A DNA stretch of 64,000 nucleotides from positions 378,260,266 through 378,324,265 of the forward strand of contig NC_081407.1 of NCBI RefSeq assembly GCF_030272615.1, written 5' to 3'. The position numbers and the translations under genes are program-made. Every line of letters begins with the position of its first letter. The first letter of the stretch is position 1. Source of the DNA: Cryptomeria japonica (lineage: Eukaryota > Streptophyta > Pinopsida > Cupressales > Cupressaceae). The notes under the pieces were generated by a model that saw only the letters and a program-made list of their open reading frames with translations, made no database searches and was not told the DNA's origin. Shown here piece by piece: positions 48,850 to 60,759 of this stretch.

Positions 48850-50780
48850 TTTTTGATTAAAAAAGTGGGATAGGCCCATATACCATAACAAAATAAAAAT
48901 TAAGATAGGATCATACTAGAAAAAGTCACCCCAAAGGCATGAAAAAGGGAAGAGTTCACAAGCAGTGAGACAACCCAAACAACACCCAAAAAGGTAGACC
49001 CTTTTTATAAGAGAGGTTTTTGACCCAAGCCATAATTGGAAGGAACCATAGTCCTGAAACCACAAGACCATCTAATCAAATAGATTAGTTTAGGAATTCG
49101 CCCTGAACCATATTGTTAACAACCTCCTATGAGTTGGAAACAAACCAACCATAGGCCAAGCAACAACCAACAAATTTTGGAAGGAATTTCGCAGCATTTT
49201 GCTAACAAGGCCAACTTAATAGGTCAATTGTCAACAAGAACATTAAGGAATAACATCCTAGAAAGGAGAGACATAGGGGAAAATTCCATTGAAAATAATC
49301 TAGAAATAAAATGACCCGAATACCTACATAGAAAGAGAGGTCTCGTAGGCATGAATCCAACAAGGCACCACACATGAAAGGGGGAGAAAGGGTTAGAAGT
49401 GGAGATCCTCACAAATGGTAGTGTCCTCTAGTAGTAGAAAGAATCTAGCACAAAAGAAGGCATACAATATAAGTATCCCTCTCTAGTTAAACACCCCCAA
49501 GGTAACCACGAAGAAGAGAAACACTCTGGCACAAGGAGAGAAACCACCATGAAGAGAAAGACCATTTTGAAGAACACATAAAAATCCCCAAGCACATCCA
49601 TCTACAGGAGCATAACTAAACACTGTAGCTTCAAAATCCACCTCCATAGGATTGAACTCGAAGGAAAAAAAATGAAGTACCTTCAAAACTCTTGCCAATA
49701 GGAATTAACCCAGTAAGGAACCACAGATCAAAGGGGGAGTGAGGTGTAGAATAAAATATCCTTAATAATGGTAGCGCCCTCCAATAGCAGTAGGAACCCA
49801 ATGCCAAAGTAGGCATGTAGCATAAAGAGCCCTCTTCAGTTAAAACCCCCCAAGGTAACCAACCCTCAACACCAATACCAAGTCTGCCCACTTTAGCACA
49901 AGAAGAATAACCACTTAGAAGAGAAACGCCATCCTAAATAACACAAAAAACACCCATTAAGAGGATCATCACTAAAGGTCACTCAAAGGAACAAAAAATG
50001 AAGCACCTTCAAAACCGTTGGCATGAAGGAAGGGACACAAAAAATCCAGCCTCCTTGAATGGAAGGCAATACTATCTCAACCTAGAGGCCCACGACACTA
50101 AAGGACACCCCCTTGTTCAGAAGACGAACCCCTCTCTATACGACCAACAAAACAAAATAGGAGAGTCCACACTTGAAAAAACACAAAGAATGTAAAAAGG
50201 TGACCAAAAAGAAGGGGCCACCAACCACAACTCTCCCATCACCGATCCAACCCCAGAGGAGCACACGAAAAGCATCAATAGATGCAAGATCACCACACGA
50301 TCACTACAAGGCCAAGAGAAATACATAAGCCACAAAAGCACCATTCGAAGAAGATAAAAACATGGGGGGAAGTGAAGGGACATAGAGCCAAAGGTAACAA
50401 CAAAGCCTTAGCCAACAATAACACAAAAAAATAGCAAAGCGGGAAAGGCCACCAATAATGGTGCAACACCCACCAACCCCCCAAAGTGGAGCAAAGAGTA
50501 GAAGAGGAATTCCACCCCCACTAATGGCTCACCTAGTGAACTAATGAAGGGAATCCTCTGGTCATAGACAAAGGAAAAAAAGGGTTTGAGTAAATGAGAT
50601 TCAAGATAGGGGCAACCACAAAACCCAAAAGCAAGGGTGAAAGTAGAAAACCAACAAGATCCACTTTCGGACAACAAACCCATTGTACAAGAGGCAACAA
50701 GTTGCATGAAATACCCAACCATTATCACATATTCCCTCTCCTCCATCCTTTAAATCATCCCCTATAGAGCTATTGCCTCA
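48850..50780 (-). repeat. Repeat block X, right copy
   Basis: Mirror of 29990-32060, including the tandem ~358-bp units (about 49320-49500 and 49690-49870). Its open frames on both strands are short. It begins TTTTTTGATTAAAAAAGTGGG, the same end as the third copy at 35757. Confidence 0.65.
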
Positions 50781-51786
50781 AAAAATCCTAATGGTCCTTA
50801 TCTACTCCATCTTATATAATACATCCTATCCATGTCAATGTGTTAGATATTTATTTTACTCTTATAGGGAAAAATTGTGTTTTCACTATTCAATTGAATA
50901 ATGTTTAAGAGTATTGTTTACCCAACATTATGAATTTAGATCCATTAATAAATGTGATCAGATGATAAACAATAACATGTTTAAGAATATTCCTTGAAAT
51001 TTAGTGATCAAATTATTTTAAAGACGCTGGCTACTTTTGAGGCAATTTTAAGTTCAATTTTTTTTTAAACAAGAAAGATTGATATTAATTTTTCGAATTC
51101 TTGTATAGACTAAAATTATCTACTTTATAGTCGTAGTCTCTTAAATTTATTTGTTGTGTATTCATATTTTTATATAAATGAAATAAATGGTTGTTGTGTT
51201 TGTATATATTTTTCTTTAATTCAACAATAAAAATTACCAAAAATAAGATCTATTAATTAAGTATCAAAATAAGTATCACATAAAATTGATGTGATTATGT
51301 ATCTCGTAAATAAGACAATTTCAAAATAAAATAAAAATTTTAAATAAAAATTAAATTGATATCTATAATATTTATTATCTATAACATTTCTGAACATATT
51401 TAAATAAACATATCTATAATACAAACAAGTTCAATAATTGAATGTTTGAATTTTTTATTATTAATAAGATCATTCTTGAAACACACCAAATGGAAAAGCT
51501 CTAAGTAATAGATCTCTACCCCCAATACATTGAAGATAGCTTACCCCACCTCGGCTCCTCTAATCGCAATAGGGTACTCCATCTGAAAGGCATATTTTTA
51601 TCTTATTTATTTTATTTTATATTTTTTTTTTTGCATGTCGGCTGCTCTTATTCCAATAACGCAGTCAACCTCAAACGCATATAACAGGGAGTGAGTGAAG
51701 ATGAAACAGATATATACTTAATTCAGGGTTTATTGAATTGTAAATACAAAGCCATTAAGTGGTCGGAAGTTTGGGAGCTGAAAAGA

Positions 51787-53310
51787 ATGGAGCGAAAATC
51801 GATTACAACAGTTGAAGGATACACAGGACAAGGGGATATATCTAAGCTGCCTCAAGCTATGAAGGAGTTGATATTTGGAAAGCTTACATTTCAATCAATC
51901 TGGAGCTCTCGCATGGTTTGTAAGGAATGGAATTTTATTTTGTGTTCACAAAGTTTTCTGTCTTCGCTGTTCATCCGAAATCTATGGCTTCTTATCTGTG
52001 GTCAAGATGAATATAGAAATTGGTGCTGCATGGTCTACTGCTTCTCTGCACAAAAATGGATGACTCTCCCTCTCTTTATTCTCCCAAATCCTGAGAGAGA
52101 GTATATAAGAGATTTATCTATGCTTAGCATAGGGCAGGGATTACTGTTATTTCGAAAATCTTCCAGTCAATTATTTGTTCGCAATCCCCTTGATAGATCT
52201 TATGCAGAGATAGAAATAGATTTGACTGAGAAATTCGTCCATATTGTGGAGGGAGAAAACAAAGAGCCTTATTTGGTAGTTTGCTCGAATTCTCCAAAAT
52301 TTAACTTCCAAATTTACCACTATGTTGAAGATTCATGGAGGATTAAGTGTCAGTTTGCATGGGAAACTAGATCTAGAATATCCTGTCATGAAATGGTTGA
52401 GTGTAATGGCGTTCTTTTCTGGAAGGGAGCGTCGCCTACGACTATCATAAGTTTCAAAATCCAAGATGAGGGTTTTATCAACCCTGTTACAGTAGCTCCA
52501 TTACCCCGAAATGTTGAAGATATGCATGCGAATGATTTCTCTATGGTTTCGTATGGCTCATCTATTCTTGTGGTGGGGATCTTTGACGAGCGGTATGAGC
52601 AGTTGCTTGACATGATTGAGCGATCGATTCCACCCAACGTTCCTTCGCTTGGGGGAACACACCCAGCGCTTGGCGGGATTCATCCATTGCATGGTGGGAT
52701 TCATCCATTGTACGGCGGAATCCATGCGTCCACATCACACAACAATCGGGTTCTTGGCGGGATTCCTGCATCCTCATCACACATGAACAATATGATGCTT
52801 GGCCCAATGAACCCATGGCTTGGTGGAATTCACGCATCTATTGGTAGAAGTCTGCCACCACTTGTTGGAACTGACGCATCCATTCCACACAACAATCCGA
52901 TTCTTGGTGAAATTAATGCATCCATTCCACACAAAAAACCGAGGCTGGCAAGAACTCACCCATCACTTGGCGGAATTGAGCCAAACAAGACGGGTATTGT
53001 TATCTGGGAGTTGGCTCAGGACGAGGAAGATAAGTTGGTTTGGAATTGGAAAGAGTTTGCAAGAATGCCTCCACAGTCGCTCCCTCAATACCTCCGTAAT
53101 GATTTGTGGTATCGGAAGTGTGCTTGTGTGGGAGATTACCTGTGCTTCAGCAGTTTATTCGGTGGCGAGGTGTTTGCATATAATCTAAAGGAAGGGTTTT
53201 GGCAACGCCTTCCTCCCTGTAAAATTCATTTCTTTGAAAGGGAACCGATGATGATGTCATTCGAACCGAAGCTAAATCATTATCAGTTCTTAGGAAAATT
53301 GAGAGAGTAA
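51787..53310 (+). CDS. F-box protein with kelch-like C-terminal part and LGGI repeat insert
   Basis: 507 codons, single exon. Residues ~17-62 form an F-box (LPQAMKELIFGKLTFQSIWS, then VCKEWNFIL), the domain that binds SKP1 in SCF ubiquitin ligases. Residues ~65-283 and ~400-507 resemble the kelch/F-box-associated beta-propeller of plant F-box proteins (for example CCMVYCFSAQKWMTLPLF and GIVIWELAQDEEDKLVW). Between them, residues ~284-399 are a Gly/His/Asn-rich degenerate repeat with no counterpart in ordinary family members, which are therefore ~100 residues shorter. The open frame extends upstream to 51691, but only through GTG there; the first in-frame ATG is 51787, so I place the start there. 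The paralogue at 27777-29353 is broken. The substrate is unknown; function as an SCF receptor is inference from the domain. Confidence 0.85.
   Translation: MERKSITTVEGYTGQGDISKLPQAMKELIFGKLTFQSIWSSRMVCKEWNFILCSQSFLSSLFIRNLWLLICGQDEYRNWCCMVYCFSAQKWMTLPLFILPNPEREYIRDLSMLSIGQGLLLFRKSSSQLFVRNPLDRSYAEIEIDLTEKFVHIVEGENKEPYLVVCSNSPKFNFQIYHYVEDSWRIKCQFAWETRSRISCHEMVECNGVLFWKGASPTTIISFKIQDEGFINPVTVAPLPRNVEDMHANDFSMVSYGSSILVVGIFDERYEQLLDMIERSIPPNVPSLGGTHPALGGIHPLHGGIHPLYGGIHASTSHNNRVLGGIPASSSHMNNMMLGPMNPWLGGIHASIGRSLPPLVGTDASIPHNNPILGEINASIPHKKPRLARTHPSLGGIEPNKTGIVIWELAQDEEDKLVWNWKEFARMPPQSLPQYLRNDLWYRKCACVGDYLCFSSLFGGEVFAYNLKEGFWQRLPPCKIHFFEREPMMMSFEPKLNHYQFLGKLRE
52636..52983 (+). repeat. In-frame LGGI tandem repeat block (right F-box copy), 348 bp
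   Basis: 116 codons of degenerate units, with GGIHPLHGGIHPLYGGIHAS at the start and LGEINASIPHKKP near the end. It is exactly 42 bp shorter than the left block, so frame is kept. The phase is open on the complementary strand too (52562-52837, 52777-52959), which is expected for a low-complexity repeat. Confidence 0.85.
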
Positions 53311-53480
53311 GGGATATCATTATTATCGTGATATATGCTAGAGAGGGAGGGATTATGGTTGTAGTATGTGTACTCTTATATGATTTGTTCAATGTGTGGG
53401 TTTTTTTATTAAATAGATATGAAATTGAAATTTTTATGTAATTTATTTTTTCTTATATATTTTCTATTAGATAATGTATG

Positions 53481-53484
<4 letters not shown>

Positions 53485-53521
<37 letters not shown>
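53485..53521. repeat. (TA)n microsatellite
   Basis: TA run of about 18 units downstream of the F-box gene; the left homologue near 27575-27590 has only a few units. Confidence 0.9.
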
Positions 53522-53523
<2 letters not shown>

Positions 53524-53559
53524 GATTTTTCTAAGTGAAATCTTTATTTGTATCATTTT

Positions 53560-54180
53560 AATAATTTTTAAATAAACTATAAATACTAAATATTTACTCT
53601 TGCTTAATAATTGTCTTAATAATACATTTGAAATTTGAAAACTTATATATAATCCCACTTCGCATTGATACATTTTTATTGTTTACAAATTACCCTCTTG
53701 TTTTTCTATTTATATCTTGTAACTTTCACCAAACTAAAGTTGAAACAAGACAATATAATATAATATAATAATATTATTAATAATATATTAAATAAATTTA
53801 AAATAAGAAATTTAAGATAACACAATGTCATATTTAGTAGAGGTATTATGAATATTATTCATCCGCTTGTTAATGTTATTTTTTATGAATTTGTGTTTCT
53901 TGTGTTATGAACAATTTGATTACATTGAATATGTTTTTCACTTATGACACTATTTAGAAGTTCAAAATTCTTCCCTATATCTTTTATAAAGGGATTATAG
54001 GAATCATTCATTTGTTTGAACCATAAATCTCAACTTAAATTGTACAAAGGGTTTTGGATATTCCTATTTTCCTTTTTGATAACAAAACTATTGGATAGGA
54101 CCAATCCCTTTCATTGTATATAATATTCAGACTAACATATAAAATTTTATAACTCTAACAACTATTTAGTCACTAATACA
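53560..54180. repeat. Repeat family R, inverted copy
   Basis: Reverse complement of 26350-26990, including the phrase around 54020-54060 that matches 26450-26490 (AATATCCAAAACCC on the other strand). It also resembles 11990-12480. No gene. Confidence 0.75.
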
Positions 54181-54242
54181 TTTAGCCTAAAATTCCGACA
54201 GAGGTTTCCGACAGAGAAGGTATATTGTGATCAAACTTGATT

Positions 54243-54360
54243 TTTTTTTGAAAAAATGCCCGATTTCATCGGAATTCTAATGATAATGCAATGACATTAG
54301 GGTTTTTTTAGAAAAAGTGCCCGCGTTCGTCGAAATTCCGACGACCGCATGCATTACTTA
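54243..54360. repeat. Two ~61-bp diverged direct repeats
   Basis: 54243-54299 and 54304-54360 align along T-run, GAAAAA, TGCCCG, then TCGGAATTC or TCGAAATTCC, then ATGCA. Nearby CCGACAGAG motifs (54196-54216) resemble subterminal motifs of some plant DNA transposons, but no terminal repeats were defined. Confidence 0.55.
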
Positions 54361-54702
54361 AAAAAAAAGAAAAGACGAGGTCATTTCATAAATCCTGCCT
54401 CTCATTCGTCCCACCTCTATAGCAAACCTATGGGTTTAATTATGGCGGGGAAGATCATTGGTGTGACAAACACGGCCACAGCGGGGAACGGGGGAACGAA
54501 GTGCCACGGGCACAAACTGCCAAGGGCTGGCACATACCCAGCAAGGATGACCGCAAGGGAGCTCAAAATGGGCTATGTAAACGGCGATGCTTGGGCCTCC
54601 GTCAACAGCAATAAGAGCTACAGACGGAGGAAGAAGTCATCTTGTCCTTCAATTTGTACATTTAGGTTCAAGGTGTGTAGGTTGCTTTTCTTGATTTCTT
54701 AA
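54349..54702 (+). CDS. Unrecognised 117-codon ORF
   Basis: Opens at an ATG directly after the repeat pair and ends at 54702. The first dozen residues are a Lys/Arg run; the middle (GKIIGVTNTATAGNGGTKC, then ARMTARELKMGYVNGDAWAS) comes from a locally GC-richer stretch than the surrounding DNA, and the end is Lys/Arg/Ser-rich then hydrophobic. No known domain, signal peptide or clear coding homologue comes to mind. It could be an exon fragment captured by a transposon or a chance frame. Confidence 0.3.
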   Translation: MHYLKKKKRRGHFINPASHSSHLYSKPMGLIMAGKIIGVTNTATAGNGGTKCHGHKLPRAGTYPARMTARELKMGYVNGDAWASVNSNKSYRRRKKSSCPSICTFRFKVCRLLFLIS

Positions 54703-56350
54703 ATGGAACTAGTTATGAATATGGGAAATTGGTTCTTCATCTTTCGTTTCTTCAAAATTAAGAATGATGGTAGGATGGCTAGAAGAACACCCTTCATCGA
54801 ATCTTCCACAAAATTATTCTTCAAAATATTCTTCTTCGCTTCTATATCCCCTTTGCACAATTAAGATATTGGCCTTCTATATGAATCTCATGAAGGAGTT
54901 TTGGCTTCCTAGTTAACTTATTTATTAACTAGTCTTCATTAGTTTACTAATTTGAAAGAAATTAGGACAGGTCTAGTATCTTGTAGAGTCACTATAAAAG
55001 TTTTAAAAGAAGATTGTGATTTACCTTCCTCTAAATGTGTTACTAGTATAGGGAGATCCTCTCTCCTCTACTTCCTTGATCTTCTAGAGACCTATTCATT
55101 CTTATAGAATATAGTTTAATTAATTCATATATCATACTAAAAACCCCATCTTCATTATTTTCATCATTGATCTTTGAGAATAGATTCAAAAAAGTCATAT
55201 TGTTTATAGAGATATATGTCTTCTTCTACTACACCCCTCCATGATATTGCATTAGTCATGTAGACTAATTTAACAATTGTGTTCTTACAAGAGCAATTTG
55301 AAGTGATGTGGCAAAGCTTGTTGCAAATATAGTAGATTATAGTTTTGGATTGAGGCTTGGGATACTTGCACTTGCAAAGGTAAGTATGCTCGGAGCATGA
55401 AAATGATGATGATTAAAGGATCACTTACAAAAAAATGAGTTTGTATTTTTTGTGAGAGTAATGCTTGTAAGTAAAGGGCTAGCAACCAAAGGGGCCAGTT
55501 TAAGGAAAGTAAGGACCACGAGACTTGTTTTATTGCTTAGTAAAATTTTGAATATATTTGTTCTGATTGATGAAATGAATTATTTCAATTTGAGCCATAT
55601 CAATGAGATGAATCAAAGAACAAGTAGCAATAATTGTTGGTGTAATAGGGATATTACCTAGCTACTTCCACTATTAGGTCATTTTTATGCCTTATCATTT
55701 AAGTTTACTTAAGGTATACATAGGATACTTATCACTTTATGTCTCATATCATAAGATTAAGATACTTTCATAATCTTATGATATCCGACATGTCTCATCT
55801 TGACCTATATAATCAATGGGTTCTATTTATAATCTCATTCATTCATATTGTAAACTTGCATTCATTTATAGGAATATAGTTTATTCATGTCATATTGATC
55901 TGCTCATTTTTTTGTGCTTTCCATTAGACCTCTAGATCTTGGGTGGCTATCTCCATAGTCAAATCTTAAAATATTTACCTTTCTAGATTCTATAAAAGAA
56001 ATGGTTTTATCAAGAATATCATATGGAATAGCTTCTAAATATTTGCATTCGATAACAATATTGTTAGAGCATTTTGTTTTATAGGAAAATAATCTAAACT
56101 AGACTTTTTTTTTCAAGCTAAGACAAAACAAAGTAAGGTAGTACAATAATCACTTTCTCTAAATTGAGATTTTTTGGCAAAATTTTCCAAAAAAATCTCT
56201 AAATTAGTCACATAAACATACTTTCTCACTATCTTCTCCTCCATATAACCCCTTGGATCAAATAAGGGTATAATTCTGAATTCTCTCAAGTTATACATAG
56301 TAATATCTTTGTCACATTGTTTTAAGTTTCATATCTCATGGTAGTGGTTA
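54703..56350. other. No gene seen
   Basis: AT-rich DNA with short frames only (for example 55285-55485, 55452-55661) without recognisable domains. Confidence 0.5.
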
Positions 56351-56353
56351 CTC

Positions 56354-56640
56354 TTGTCATATGATTGCTATTGTGTAGATGGGTCCTTGAGCCCTCGTTT
56401 AATCCCATTTTTTTTATCTATATCAAAGATATTCTTGGCATCCTCACTCAATGGCGATCAAGATCTCCCTACCCAGATTAACCTATCTCTAAATTTGGAA
56501 AATGGGTGCAGAAGTTTGAGTATGAGTACTCTTCGGTTATTTGTCATGCTTGTAAGGAGAAAAATAAGGATGTAACTTTCCCTATTTCCCAGGAGATTCA
56601 AAATATTGATTCTAATCAAGGGATTTCCCCTTTGGATTGC
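56354..56640 (+). pseudogene. LINE ORF1 fragment (zinc-knuckle end)
   Basis: Reads DQDLPTQINLSLNL in one phase, then QKFEYEYSSVICHACKE in another, corresponding to the region after DUF4283 and the start of a CCHC knuckle in plant L1 ORF1 (compare KVEYESIPF in the LINE at 8515-9906). Cys spacing C-H-A-C is kept but the His and last Cys are not evident. Frameshifted; no ORF2 follows. Confidence 0.5.
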
Positions 56641-58390
56641 TCAAGGATATATAATGCTTTGGGTTCTAATGATGGATGTGCCACCCTGATTTTAGGATGG
56701 TTCATTTTTGCTTTAGTTATTCCGCCTCTTGTTGTTTTGTTGTTTTGGAGCTGTTTTGTTTTGTTGTTTTGTTGGGATTAATGCTTCATCTTTCTCTTTG
56801 CACAAGGGATCAGGGCCCTTTCAAAATCCCTTCTTATCTAATTAAAATCACTCATTGATGATGGATCATTATAGTCCCCCCTCTATGCTTGGATTTAAAA
56901 ATAGAATGAACTCTAACTACTTGTTTAATTCTAATAGAATATGACATTAGGGTACCTAGGTAGCATAAGAGGTTGTTCACTAAATTATTCCACCTTAATG
57001 ATAGTTAATGTTAAGGATTTAATGAAACAAACTCTTGTTCATGGATCACCTTCTGAGCCTCCTATGGACGCCATTCTTTGTGTGGTCTACCACATGACCA
57101 TAATCAGGGTCTTAATAAATGTATTAGATACTCTCTATTATCAATAAGAGAGTTATCATAATATAGTCGTGGCGAGTGGTTACAAATAAGATTAGTGGGT
57201 CCATAGTTCCCACTTGGTTTGTACTTAGAAACATTATCATTTCTTAGTTGTATGGAAACTACAAATTCATGCATCTAGGCAACAATACACACTAGCTATT
57301 ATATGATTCCACTAATGAGAAAAGCCTAGTCAATCTTATAGTTTGTGGAATTAGTCATGTCCCTCATATAGAATATCTATATATGGAGTATTCTTTCCTA
57401 TATATTACTTATTATTTTTCTTAATAATGTGATTATTTCACATGCATCATAAAAGTGCCCTTCTAATATGTTTGTGCATCAATATTGAAACCATATTTTT
57501 ATTAACCAACCAATGATAAGAATTATCTTAAACACGCCTCTATATTTTATTCCCACTAGCTTTAATAATCAACCATAATAACCTTAACAATGCATCGACG
57601 ACAACAATGCCTAATAAATCAACAATTGTCTTAGGTGAATCTAGCCAAAGCCAACCCATCAAATCCACTAATCTCCCTTGCATCCCAATCATAAAATTTT
57701 ATGGTTGTTGGAACAAGCTTGGGAGATTGAAGAGATATAAGGAACATTTCAACTTCCAAAATACCGAAGGAACAAAAATAATTAGCTAACACATCTTCTT
57801 TTGGGAATTTTTGTATTTAGTTCTTCCTTTGCAAATCAACATACCCTATTTTGGTTTCCCAAATATTTACTAAATAACTTTGAAGATAAATTGGGAAGAG
57901 AATCCATTATACAGATATTTCTTTTCAATATCCTTAGAGGACATTGTTTTGTCTATCATTTATTATAATAGCTAATACCCAATTTTTTTATAAGATAACA
58001 AGCAAAACCTCCTCTTCACAAACTATGTTTTCCTTAATAATCCAAGAATGAAAAATGGAACCCACATAAAAATTACTTACTCCCTACCATGAAGGCAAAA
58101 GAACATCCAATTTAAAGATAGATGTACCAAAAGGAAAGAAATATCACCTCAAAATCTGTCTTGAACTTATACATTGAATCTATACACACGAGAATCCCCT
58201 TAATAACTCTCTCACAACTTTCAATGCTAGAAGAATGAGTGTTTTCACAAGACTTTCATACTATGATATTTATATCAAGATTCACTTGCATAGTTTTAGA
58301 GTCAAGCTGACCCATTCTCATGAGTAGTTTACATGAACCGCTCATAAGAATGGATGACTTAGTACTCATTTCATCAAAGTGATGCTCATA
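56641..58390. other. No gene identified
   Basis: Frames at 56941-57147 and 57607-57789 are open but have no recognisable domain. No RNA gene or defined repeat seen. Confidence 0.45.
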
Positions 58391-58391
58391 G

Positions 58392-58459
58392 CGGTGAAGC
58401 ATTAGGGATTCCTAGGAGGTCACCCATACTAATACTACTCTAAATCAAGCATGTTTAAC
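58392..58459 (-). repeat. 5S rRNA-derived segment (partial)
   Basis: On the minus strand this reads GTTAAACATGCTTG, then AGAGTAGTATTAG, then ATGGGTGACCTCCTAGGAA, in the order and spacing of the 3' two-thirds of plant 5S rRNA, including the internal promoter. The 5' third (to about 58500) is only weakly similar. Several substitutions exclude a working 5S gene. Plant Cassandra-type TRIM retrotransposons carry 5S sequence in their LTRs, so this may be such a relic; a plain 5S pseudogene is the alternative. Confidence 0.7.
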
Positions 58460-58587
58460 CATGTAGATTGTCCCAAGATCAAACCCATTCAACTTGCCAC
58501 CCCATTTGCAAAGCCTTCATCAAGTGGTGTGCCTTATAAACCATTCATTATAGAGAAACTTTAGCTTATCCATTGACAAGTGGGAGG

Positions 58588-59100
58588 TGTTGATGTGTTT
58601 TTTATGCACATGCAAACGTAGAATAAAATACCCAAAAGTATCTTATCCTCTCTTGAACAAAGTTACTCGAATGCTGGAGATTTGCTTAAGGATCACTTGA
58701 GACAACTCCAAGGTTCTGGTATGTCGGGTCACGACGTGTGGATAAACATAGTTGGTTGATGCGATTGCTGGTATCACAAGGGGACTTGCGTTGAATTGTC
58801 AAATGCTTGAATAGCTGGAACTTGATCATCTGATATTTCAATCTCGCGATGCTTTTTGTCCTAAACTAACTTGAATTGAAAAGAGGGCAAAAGGTGAAGT
58901 GTTAATAAAATCTATTCTAAGGCCTAGACTGTAAGAAGATGGATGAATGATTAGATGGAATCCTACTGAGCGAGGTCTCAACATAGGGTTATATGAGATA
59001 GGGGTAAGTTCAATAGTGATTTCTCCTCTACAACCTTTGCCAGTTTGTGCAAAAATGAGAGCTTGACGGCATTCTTTCGCTTTTAGCTAGCTAAATTTTT
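58588..59100 (+). repeat. Probable LTR fragment of unknown family
   Basis: Starts TGTTGATGTGTTTTTTATGC and continues as compositionally different, less AT-rich sequence. I take it as an LTR start from the TG end and composition only. No matching end, PBS or internal region was found; the right border is a guess. Confidence 0.3.
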
Positions 59101-60755
59101 CAAGAATTTTATCTCTGGATTTAAGATTTCTTTTCTTGCATGAATCTATTAATTTTGAGATAACAGATCTTGCCTTCATGAATTGATCCTAGTTTATCCC
59201 TTTAACCCTGATTAATTTATTTATAGTGTTTAGTTCCATTTTAATCCTTTCTTTTACAATTAAATATTATTAAAAAATTGTATTATTGTTCCAAATTTTG
59301 TGGATATTTAGGAGACACAAATAAAATATAAATGTAATCATTCCATATTTTTGTAGGAGATATTGGAATGAGACTAATAGGAAGAGTAGTAAACACGAGT
59401 CACAATGAGCACTTTAGAATAAATCTAAACATTATAAGGAAGAGTAGCTTGGAAAAATAGAAGCGTAATTTATTTTCCAATATGCAAGATTATTACTTGG
59501 GAAAGAATCTTGAAAGAGGATTGAAAAGATTCCTTGAGCTAACATTGTCTCACTTATCCAAAATTATGAGGAAGGATTCATTAATGAAATGGTCATTAAC
59601 AAGATGGAGAGAATAATAATTAGGAAGAGATAGATTTCACATGCTACTAGGTGACTAGATTGGAGAGAAACTAGAGGCAAATCATTTAGCTTGACCATGA
59701 AACAAAGTCTTAGAATAGATGCCAACCTTGGTGAATGGAATGAAAATCCCAAACAATTAATGAGTGGTGAGACAAGTAGAGGCATCTATAAATTTTGTTT
59801 TGAATAAAATAAAGAAAAAATGGGACTAAAACCAATGGAAATGCACATGGAAAGGATACGATGAAAATCAAAATAAATAGTTTGAAGATAATATTAGTTA
59901 CCTAAAGGATATTCCACTTGATTATTTGGTATATCATAACTATTTTGACAAATTTTGAAACAATTAGAGGTACCTTTTGCTTCTGTAGATGAGGCATTCA
60001 TTCATGTTGAAGTTGTGATAGCTTATTTGCCTCTTTATGGACAACAAATTATCCATACGAATTATCATATATACTTGTAACCTCCATCCCAAACCACCTA
60101 TTTCACTCTTCTTCCTTTGTGTACCTCTTTTATTCTTCCATTACCTCTTCTCTTAATTAAATTCAATCCAAAACATAGTGTATATAGCATCAAAAAATTT
60201 CCATATTTGATTAATATTATCCACAACATATCGAAAAGACAGATACCACACTTACTGTGTCATCAACCAAAAATAATTTAGTTACATATTCAAAGAGTTA
60301 AATAATGGAGAAACATCCATGCGGTGCTCTACACATGTCCTTGAAGGTTCAAGAAATAATTATCCTCTATTGGTCCAAACTTTAAATCACTTTCCATGCA
60401 TGAAAATAATTGCAACCATACACAATTTCCCACCCAATAGATTCTCTCAAACTAGTTTACTATCTTAACATAGGGTCAAGGAAAAGCGAGCCAAAATAGG
60501 AATCCAAGTGTCTTAAAATCCTTCAAGACCATAGTGGTGAGGATTGAATTTCTTTCTTTCGTGGTATCTTTCTCTAGATTAATTAGTTGGGGATTCTATT
60601 AGGACCTTTTCCTAATTAAAAAAAAAGAAAAAGATTACATCCCCAAATATTGCATTCATAATAGAATAAATTTCTGCAATATTGAGACTAAATTCATAAT
60701 AGATTTATAGTGATGAATAAAGAACTATTTAAGATTATCAAAAAATTGATGTTTT
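59101..60755. other. No gene seen
   Basis: AT-rich DNA. The minus-strand frame 59564-59785 has no domain. Nothing else supported. Confidence 0.5.
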
Positions 60756-60759
60756 CTTT

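Larger units (their letters stand above)
47590..54170. repeat. Segment B', reverse complement of 26350-33310
   Basis: Contains, in mirrored order, the non-coding block (47590-48840), block X (48850-50780), the F-box gene and R. Its left edge (about 47580-47640) meets the 33300 edge of the left copy. Confidence 0.85.

Noticed and set aside
51691-51786. N-terminal extension of the F-box protein by 32 codons
   Set aside because: It begins with GTG, not ATG. Nuclear plant genes start at ATG, and both paralogues lack an in-frame ATG there, so the start is placed at 51787.
52562-52959. Minus-strand ORFs inside the F-box gene
   Set aside because: They are mirror frames of the low-complexity repeat block, not separate genes.
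58392-58459. Functional 5S rRNA gene
   Set aside because: The 5' third is not recognisable and several promoter-region bases are changed.
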